From Parachlorella kessleri (Eukaryota > Chlorophyta > Trebouxiophyceae > Chlorellales > Chlorellaceae), in contig BBXU01000768.1 in assembly GCA_001598975.1 (NCBI GenBank), positions 1 through 14,940 of the forward strand: a stretch of 14,940 nucleotides of DNA, given 5' to 3'. The notes beneath the pieces are model-generated. The model saw only the letters and a program-made list of their open reading frames with translations, was not told the DNA's origin and made no database searches. Position 1 is the stretch's first letter. Each line of letters begins with the position of its first letter. Position numbers and translations under genes: made by a program. Positions 8,963 to 14,940 of this stretch are shown here, piece after piece.

Positions 8963-11900
8963 CTAGCACACCTGCGCCTGCCGCAACCGCACCAACGCTG
9001 CCTCCGCTTCCTGCTGCCACTGTAGCCGCCCAAGCAGCAGCAAGTAGCACACACACTGTGCGCCAGGTCCCAAGGTCATCCCCCAGTAGAGCCCCTCAAC
9101 CCCAAGCTTGAAGTGGAACCCCAGCATGAGGGCTGTAGGGAGGGCCAAACCCCAGAACGAGGCGGCGTTTATGAGGAAGCCCCAGGCCTGCTTGCCAGCT
9201 CCGGAGACGACCCCGGACATGACTGCACCGAGCATTGCAGACAGCCCGCTGTTTGTAGTGAGCCATGTTGTACCAGGAGATCTCTCCTTGACAGCTAGTC
9301 CGTTTGAGTACTACTCACTGCATAGGTGTGCCGAACACAATATGGCATCACCCCAAGCCTCCCAAACCTCGCTCACCAATCCAGTTGCTCTGGTGGTGCC
9401 AGGCAGGCAGGCAGAGCAGTGCATGTTGGATGCTATCCCCAGCCTGCTGGGGACCGAACATGATAAGCAAGGCCTCCCTATCACATTAGACACATACACT
9501 TGTGCGTACCTGTCTGGGCTCCATCGAAGCCGAGCAGCACCACAACTATATGCAGCAGCCCACGTATCCGTCGCAGCAGCATTTCGTCTTCCCCGCTAGT
9601 GAACAGGCTAATGAGAAGGTGCTGCGAGGGATGTGCTAGAAGAATCGCCGCCGCCGCCATCCACACCAAGGGTGTTGAGACACAAGCCGCTAGCGCAGCT
9701 AGCTTGGCTAGGGCAGCGTTGCCGGCGCCCAGTGCGTTGCCAACCCTGCAGTCGGGGAGGAGTTGAGTGTTGGCGGGTTAAGTGCCTCAGTCATGGGGCG
9801 GCTGATGACTCCTTACAGATGCGCAGCTTTTGACCGGCGTCTCAATAGCACTGACACCACACACCAGAGAGGTTGAGCTGCTGAGCAGTGCAGCATGCCT
9901 TGGTTGCACCTTCTGCAAGACATGGTGAATAGCACAAGCTGAACCACAATAGCACTGCTAAGGATGCCATGCAGCGCATAAAGAATTACCCAAAACTACA
10001 CTCTGCAAGACCATTTCGGTGATAATGTGCGCAGCTCAACCACAGTAGGGTAATGAAGGGAAGCAAGACACCCACCGTGTGGAGGCGGCGATGCTCTGAG
10101 CCAAGCTTGGCATGTACAGAAGTCCGTATGTTGAAAGGGCAACTGCACCAGAGCAAGATGCCAACAGCAAGCTGACAAACGGACAGGCTAAGTGCTATAG
10201 TCAAGTCAAAGTGTAAGAACACGCTGACTCCACGCCTCACTGCTTCCAGCGGAAAGCTGAGTACGCACCACAGAGAATATGGGTGCACGGCTGTGTGTGG
10301 CACTGACCATCTTTTCGCCGTTGGCAAGCCTAATCCATCGGAGGGCACACCATTTCATCTCCTAATGCACACTGGATTTGATGTGAAACTCAAGCACTCA
10401 GAGCGGAGTTGGAGTCCGAAGTTCATCCTCTTGCCAGCAATTGTCAGGCAATCAAATGATATGCTCACGCTCAACAACTGCGGAGAGCTCACCTCCCATG
10501 GCAGCTACAGCAGACTCTGGATCTGGCAGCAGCCCGGACACGATGCTGCACACGTGGAAGCCCCAGGACTCCAGGCACTTCATCGCAGCCGAGTAGTAAG
10601 CGAGCCGCCCAAAGGCACCCCAGCCCTGCAACTATCACACACAATCGGTCAGACAGGCAGACGCTGCGGGTGCAATATCACTGAAAGAGCTCCGCTATCA
10701 GTAGCGTCCTTGCTGCAAAACCGCGCAATGGCCATGCAGGCACGCTACACTAGGGATCTTTTAAACGCTCGTAGCATACCTGCGTAATTCTGACATGCCT
10801 GCCAAAGCAACAGAGCTACCCCAGCCGGTCACAGGGACCCAGCCCTGCCCTTCAATCGCTAGCCTCCAGCCTGCTCTGGAAATATTTCTTGTCCTTGCAG
10901 CACCTAACAAAGCACGCAGGCCAGCACCTCGGCAATCCAGACCTGGGCAGACCTTTCCCGCCGCGCTATCATAGACTGCGCCATGCCAAATGGGAAGAGT
11001 GGCTGCATTACTGAGCTACATCAGTCATCAGCTCACCTTGAGGGCACCCCAGCTGGGCCGGCACCAGACCTTCCCCGCTAAGCCCGCCGCCCAAACCAGC
11101 CCAGCCAGCAGCAGCAGCTGCAGCGCATTGGTCCAAACGGTAGCCACTGCGGGCCCAAGGTAGCCCCAGCGGAACGTGAAGACGCAGAGGTAGGTGGCAC
11201 CTAGGTGCTGGGCGGCTGCCAGCCCGCCAACCCACATTTGAGGCTGCACAATGCCAAGCGCTACAAGAGTCCTGTTCAGAGGCCTGCACAGCACAGTCCT
11301 CGCATTGCACAACACACCAGCGGCTGCATTTGCAGCAATGGAGGCAGCTTCAGATACAAACCCTTACACCAGCCCCCACGCTTCTGGACATCGATCTAAG
11401 GCTGGCGTATGGGTATGTTTCCTATGGCATGCGTCTGGTTTTTTTTGTTCTTGGACGATATGAAAATTGCACTTCCATGGTCTCAGGAGACACAACCCAA
11501 CACAGACGGCATGGCTAGCTTTGTGGTCACCAAATCAACCCGTCTTACCTGCCCAGCGCGTCTACCTACATCGCAGACAGGAGCGCCAAACACAGATCTC
11601 TCGAAACACCGAGCCACCTCTTTGCCTCCCAGATATATATACTCAACTACATTAACCCGCCCTGGCCACCCCTGTGACCCACCGGTAAAAAGCATCTACC
11701 CACACCGCCGGGAGCAGCGTCAGTAGGTAGCGCCCCACATGTTGGGCAAGCTCCTCCGGCTGGCCAATTGCCGTCAGCAAGTGAGGCAGCCCTAAGAAGA
11801 AGCCCGTGATAGGGAGAGTGTGCGCCAGCAGGAATAGCGTGGCTCGCTGGTTGATCAACCCCAGCGCCTCATGGCTGCCGCTGCCTGCTGCCTGGGACGC

Positions 11901-12879
11901 ATAGGTGTCCAGGGCGCCACACCTACGGGTGGCATAGGGTGCTGGTAATCCAAGCAGGCATCGCTTCTCGGGAAGCCATGTTGGGTAGGAGCTTTATGCT
12001 GCAAGTCCTCTCTCTCTATGTATAAATAGGACCGCTCCGACAGAGTGGCACAGGCGTATAGGGGCCGGGCCGCTTAGGGTGGCAGTATGAATTACAGGAT
12101 GTACAGTGTATTGGTCGCCAGCGGCCACGATGGGTAGTTTAGTGTTTCAGGTGAGCGACCAGCATTTTGAGGGTCTTTGCATGACTGAATCGTAGGAACG
12201 CCAGCCGTCTGTGTACCCAGCCACGCAATCGTGCTCCCAAGTGCCACCACCGCAAAGTCAACCTATACATACCATGCATGCCCAACGGACCTTGCAAGCC
12301 TAGGAGCACAGGCACCAGGAGCCCATGCCAGACAGTGTGCTCCCCAGGCACACAGCGAGACCAACTGCATCGCGACAACTACCCCTCTGTCCATGGCATT
12401 TGCAAGCATACTCACAGGCCTAGTAGGACCAGACGGGAGCCCATGCCGTAGAGTGTGCTGCCGAGGGCCACTACGGCAAGCTCCTGGGTGCCTAGCTGGC
12501 CGGCGAAGGACATGCTGATGATCTGTACGCTGTACTGGGCCAGCAGGCTCAGCGCCAGCGGCAAGGCTAGCCTGGCTTGCCGGCCCACTTCCTGCAGTCA
12601 TCCCTCATCACCCAGTTGAAGGGTAGCTGGGGTCGCCACGAGAGATTATGCTGCACTCTCTCGTCGCTCAGCATACAATATCGTCTACTGTACGAGCTTC
12701 CACCTCACGTGAGCTACGGTGGCTGCAGCGAGCGTGGGGTGAGCGGCCTCAGGGGCGGCCTTGGACGTCTCAAACGAGAATGTGCGGCCCACGGCATGGT
12801 GCAGCAGCGCCAGCCTTTCGGCATCGCTGCTCTCTCCATCTTCTATGATCACTTGTGGCTCTGGCAGCTGCTCCGGCAT
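8963..12879 (-). CDS. MATE-family (DETOXIFICATION-type) efflux antiporter, 8 exons, 509 aa
   Basis: Exons, 5' to 3': 12709-12879, 12416-12591, 11683-11922, 11037-11283, 10493-10625, 10076-10142, 9510-9745, 8963-9222; total 1530 nt, ending TAG. MATE proteins export organic cations, secondary metabolites or xenobiotics in exchange for H+ or Na+. An acidic soluble N-terminus (1-57) precedes the first MatE half, which starts EVGRQARLALPLALS (58 on) and includes the hallmark ALDTYASQAAG (119-129) and QRATLFLL. The second half has CLESWGF (295-301), RVGNALGAGN (345-354) and VMSGVVSGAGKQAWGF (424-439). Length fits the 480-520 aa plant type with 12 membrane spans. All seven introns have GT-AG borders, and each junction restores a conserved stretch. 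The C-terminus ends soon after the last helix with WQQEAEAALVRLRQAQVC. The start is ATG at 12879 because it yields a normal family N-terminus, but the frame stays open upstream and a longer N-terminus is possible. Substrate and membrane cannot be told from sequence. Confidence 0.93.
12296..12341 (-). repeat. Decayed partial copy of the exon 2 end, inside MATE intron 2
   Basis: GGAGCCCATGCC, four bases, AGTGTGCT at 12318-12341 matches 12436-12459 in exon 2 at 21 of 24 positions. To the left AAGCCTAG (12296-12303) parallels AGGCCTAG at the exon 2 donor (12416-12423), with a two-base spacing difference. On the gene strand the copy reads GSTLSGMGS against GSTLYGMGS of the exon, then runs into a stop. 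It lacks a usable donor at the matching place, so it looks like a dead tandem duplicate. Confidence 0.6.
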
Positions 12880-13695
12880 GCTGGCGGTGTTGCCATGCAG
12901 GCAGAGCACTGCAACTAGGGGGCAGAGCTAAAGAAGAAAGGGAAAGCCTGGGGGTCGGAGCTGAAGGATCTTACCAACGTGTGCCAACAGAGGCCCAGCA
13001 GGTGACCCAGCAGGCGCCTCGCAAATGCGGGCGCGGGTGCCAAGAAGGAACTGAACATCATCGACTGCCCAGAGAACGTGGCACCCTTGTCTTCCAACAG
13101 CTTAATATGACCTTGTGCGTTCCTCTGAAGCTCGTCTTGCTTGGCCCGGGCCTTGTTTTTTCTGGGCAAACTCTGGCACTCTGGCCCACCCTTAGTCCGC
13201 CCCCACAGCCAATATCCATGGCAGGCTACCCCATCATATGTAGAGTTTCGAACACCCATACACAGTTTTACAGTTTATGACCCACTCTGCCAGCAATACA
13301 ACAGGCATCGCTCCTACTCCGTCTGGAGAGGGTGGCACAACGAGTCTTAAAGGTCCACTGTAAAGGTTGCACGCTTCGAACGAACTGAATCCTGGCCCCT
13401 ACTTGGCCTCATCCATGTGGGCTCACGGCTGCAGCCAGATGGTACTCCGTTGCTCTGACTAGACCAGGGATTCTAGGACTCCTGGCCGTACGAGCCTTCA
13501 TTTGTGACACGAAAAACCCCCACATTACAAGAAAGATAAGCACCTTTACCCCAGCTCCTAGCCAGCAACAGGCGGGCAGCCAGCATCTCAGCCAAGCGCT
13601 GGCTCATCCCAGCTTGCTGCCCGCTGAGGGCTGCCTCACGCCCAGCATGCTGCCAAGTCCGCCCCTCGCGTCGCCCCTCACCAGTTCATACCCAC
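12880..13695 (-). other. Spacer between GDI 3' end and MATE start: 3' UTR, promoter, possible 5' exon
   Basis: These 816 bases lie between two genes on the same strand. The right end is the GDI 3' UTR (TGTAA at 13525-13529). The left end holds a minus-strand open frame from 13259 that could join MATE exon 1 through a 47-nt intron (12928-12974, donor GTAAGA, acceptor TTCTTTAG). That would add 111 residues, including a hydrophobic stretch before the called start. The intron is unusually short and the extension resembles nothing I know, so I keep it as a possible 5' UTR or alternative 5' exon. I see nothing definable in about 13260-13520. Confidence 0.35.
13525..13529 (-). promoter_or_regulatory. 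Candidate poly(A) signal TGTAA for the GDI gene
   Basis: TTACA on the plus strand, TGTAA on the gene strand, about 170 bases beyond the GDI stop codon, a usual place for the green-algal poly(A) signal. Confidence 0.5.
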
Positions 13696-14830
13696 TCAAG
13701 ACTCTTGCCTCTTCCTCAAATCCTCCTTCTCAAGGTCAAGCGGCCGCCCTGCAAGCGCATGACAGTCCCCAGAGCTGGTGAACGAGTGACAGGAAGGAGG
13801 CTGCAGCGCCCATGCAGAGGTACTGGCTAGGAGTAGTGAGGCTGTGCCTGGGACAAGGTGGGTGGTTCCCGCTTCAACCATTTCAACTTGCTAAGACAGT
13901 GCCCAGAGAGGTGTGCCTTGTAACGGTCAACCGGCTGAGCCTCCCATGAAAGGTGTGGCAGCGTGTATTCCGCGGCAACCCTTACCTGTGATGCGCTGGT
14001 ACATACTCAGCACATCATTGATCTCTGTCTCAAAATGGGAGGTGGCATCATAGCCCTTGCTGATGAAGCAGCCGTCCCTGCGGAGCGAAGCAGGCACCAA
14101 GGATCAGCACATCGTCACGACTGCTATATGCTGGCTTTTGGAGGTGGGCACAGTTGAGCCTTGTAGGCAACCACTCTACTTGCAGAGCTGGTTGAGCTCA
14201 CAAAGGGATGTGTCCCCTCCTTTCCGCTTATGTTTGCTTACTGACGCAGCTGGCACACGCCAAACTGCTGTTTGACCCCTTCCTGAAAAGTGCAACTCTC
14301 GAGTAGTACTCAGCTTAGGATACCTGCGGCCATCTTCTAGGGGCTCATAGACGTCCACCACCTCTACAAACTTCTCGTCAACGCGCCCCAGCAGCTGCAG
14401 GCCTGCGCACAGCAAGGGGCTGGAGAGCTGGCTGTTGCCTAGCACATACATGCAGCGAGGGATGGCGTTTAGACGACCATGGGCATAAAAAAAAACCCTG
14501 CAAATAACCCTTCCCAGCCACAGCGAGTTGGACCCCATACCGGCCGGCTTCACAAATGATTGGCTTGCCCTTTGCCAGGACCTAGAACAAAAAAAGCAAA
14601 CCGAGGGCGCCCTTGTGGGCGCCACTCACTGAATAGCACAGCTCTTCCCCTCGGCGGAAAGAACGCAGGGTATACACACCTGGCTGCAGCTCGTTGTGTG
14701 GGTCTGCTGTCTCGACGGTGGTGCTCACAAAGGCCACCCACTTGTCCCGCGGCGCAACGTTGTGGGTGTACGAGCAGCAGAAGACGTAGATGTCGCTGCG
14801 GCGGTTGACCTGCTTCTGGGGCAGGATGAT
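13696..14830 (-). CDS. GDI1: Rab GDP-dissociation inhibitor (GDI), C-terminal part, last 4 exons (5' end outside window)
   Basis: Exons, 5' to 3': 14680-14830, 14324-14402, 13986-14077, 13696-13748 (stop TGA); phases join exactly to give 124 residues. GDI pulls prenylated, GDP-bound Rab GTPases off membranes and keeps them soluble in the cytosol for recycling in vesicle traffic. Family landmarks seen: IILPQKQVNRRSDIYV, then YTHNVAP and STTVETADP, LGRVDEKF followed by DVYEPLEDG, and GYDATSHFET through NDVLSMYQRITG, which is the usual GDI end. The last exon adds RPLDLEKEDLRKRQES, a short charged tail typical in position but variable in the family. The related Rab escort proteins are less similar in these segments, so GDI is preferred. 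The 5' exons, holding the Rab-binding and FAD-like fold N-terminal half, lie past 14940. Positions 14831-14940 are read as intron. GDI is usually a constitutively expressed single-copy gene in algae. Confidence 0.93.
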
Positions 14831-14940
14831 CTGCGGGAGAGGAGAGAGGATACACCTTGGCAAGATGGGACAACCTTTTGCAGCTTAGAAACCACAAGAC
14901 ATGGCCTTCCCACACACATGAACATGCGCCCCCCCCGCCC

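Noticed and set aside
9236..9248. Alternative acceptor for the last MATE exon at 9249
   Set aside because: It gives the wrong phase with the previous exon; the acceptor before 9222 restores GAQTVMSGVVSG, the conserved stretch.
10143..10348. Longer reading frames covering MATE exon 6 in two other frames
   Set aside because: Only the third frame gives YGLLYMPSLAQSIAASTR, which matches the family and joins both neighbours in phase.
12021..12030. TATAAATAGG as a TATA box on the plus strand
   Set aside because: It sits inside MATE intron 2 on the opposite strand with no plus-strand gene following.
14831..14940. Further GDI exon at the right edge
   Set aside because: The stretch before the CCCGCAG acceptor shows no GDI-like peptide in the needed frame and has a pyrimidine-rich intron end; the previous exon must lie beyond the window.

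Overview
The window looks like nuclear DNA of a eukaryotic green alga, probably a chlorophyte near Chlamydomonadales. Every recognisable protein is cut into short exons by introns of about 120-500 bases with normal GT/AG borders. The coding exons are GC-rich, the unrecognised protein is full of Ala/Gly/Pro low-complexity runs, and TGTAA, the green-algal poly(A) signal, lies downstream of several genes. Stops are TGA and TAG, consistent with the standard code. The lineage call is an inference from style and protein similarity recalled from memory; no search was run.

Layout, left to right. (1) Positions 282-2302, plus strand: the last two visible exons of an unrecognised, largely disordered protein whose 5' part lies outside the window. 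(2) Positions 2303-4250: about 1.95 kb without a supportable gene, holding a 16-base direct repeat and a cluster of short palindromes, between two convergent genes. (3) Positions 4251-8460, minus strand: a complete nine-exon gene for a membrane di-iron alkane 1-monooxygenase of the AlkB type (448 aa; not the DNA-repair AlkB). One of its introns has a GC donor and another carries a retroposon-like insertion with target-site duplications. (4) Positions 8963-12879, minus strand: a complete eight-exon gene for a MATE-family multidrug/metabolite antiporter (509 aa). (5) Positions 13696-14830, minus strand: the last four exons (about 124 aa) of a Rab GDP-dissociation inhibitor whose 5' part lies beyond the right edge.

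The exon models were built by hand. In each gene every junction restores the reading frame and the conserved family motif across it. Exon lengths sum exactly to 1347 nt for the AlkB-type gene and 1530 nt for the MATE gene. The three minus-strand genes stand head to tail with gaps of about 0.5 and 0.8 kb. Nothing suggests they share a pathway; this looks like ordinary nuclear gene order rather than a cluster. The most interesting points are the algal AlkB-type hydroxylase with an altered second histidine box, its GC-AG intron, the retroposon in intron 5, and a decayed copy of an exon end in MATE intron 2.
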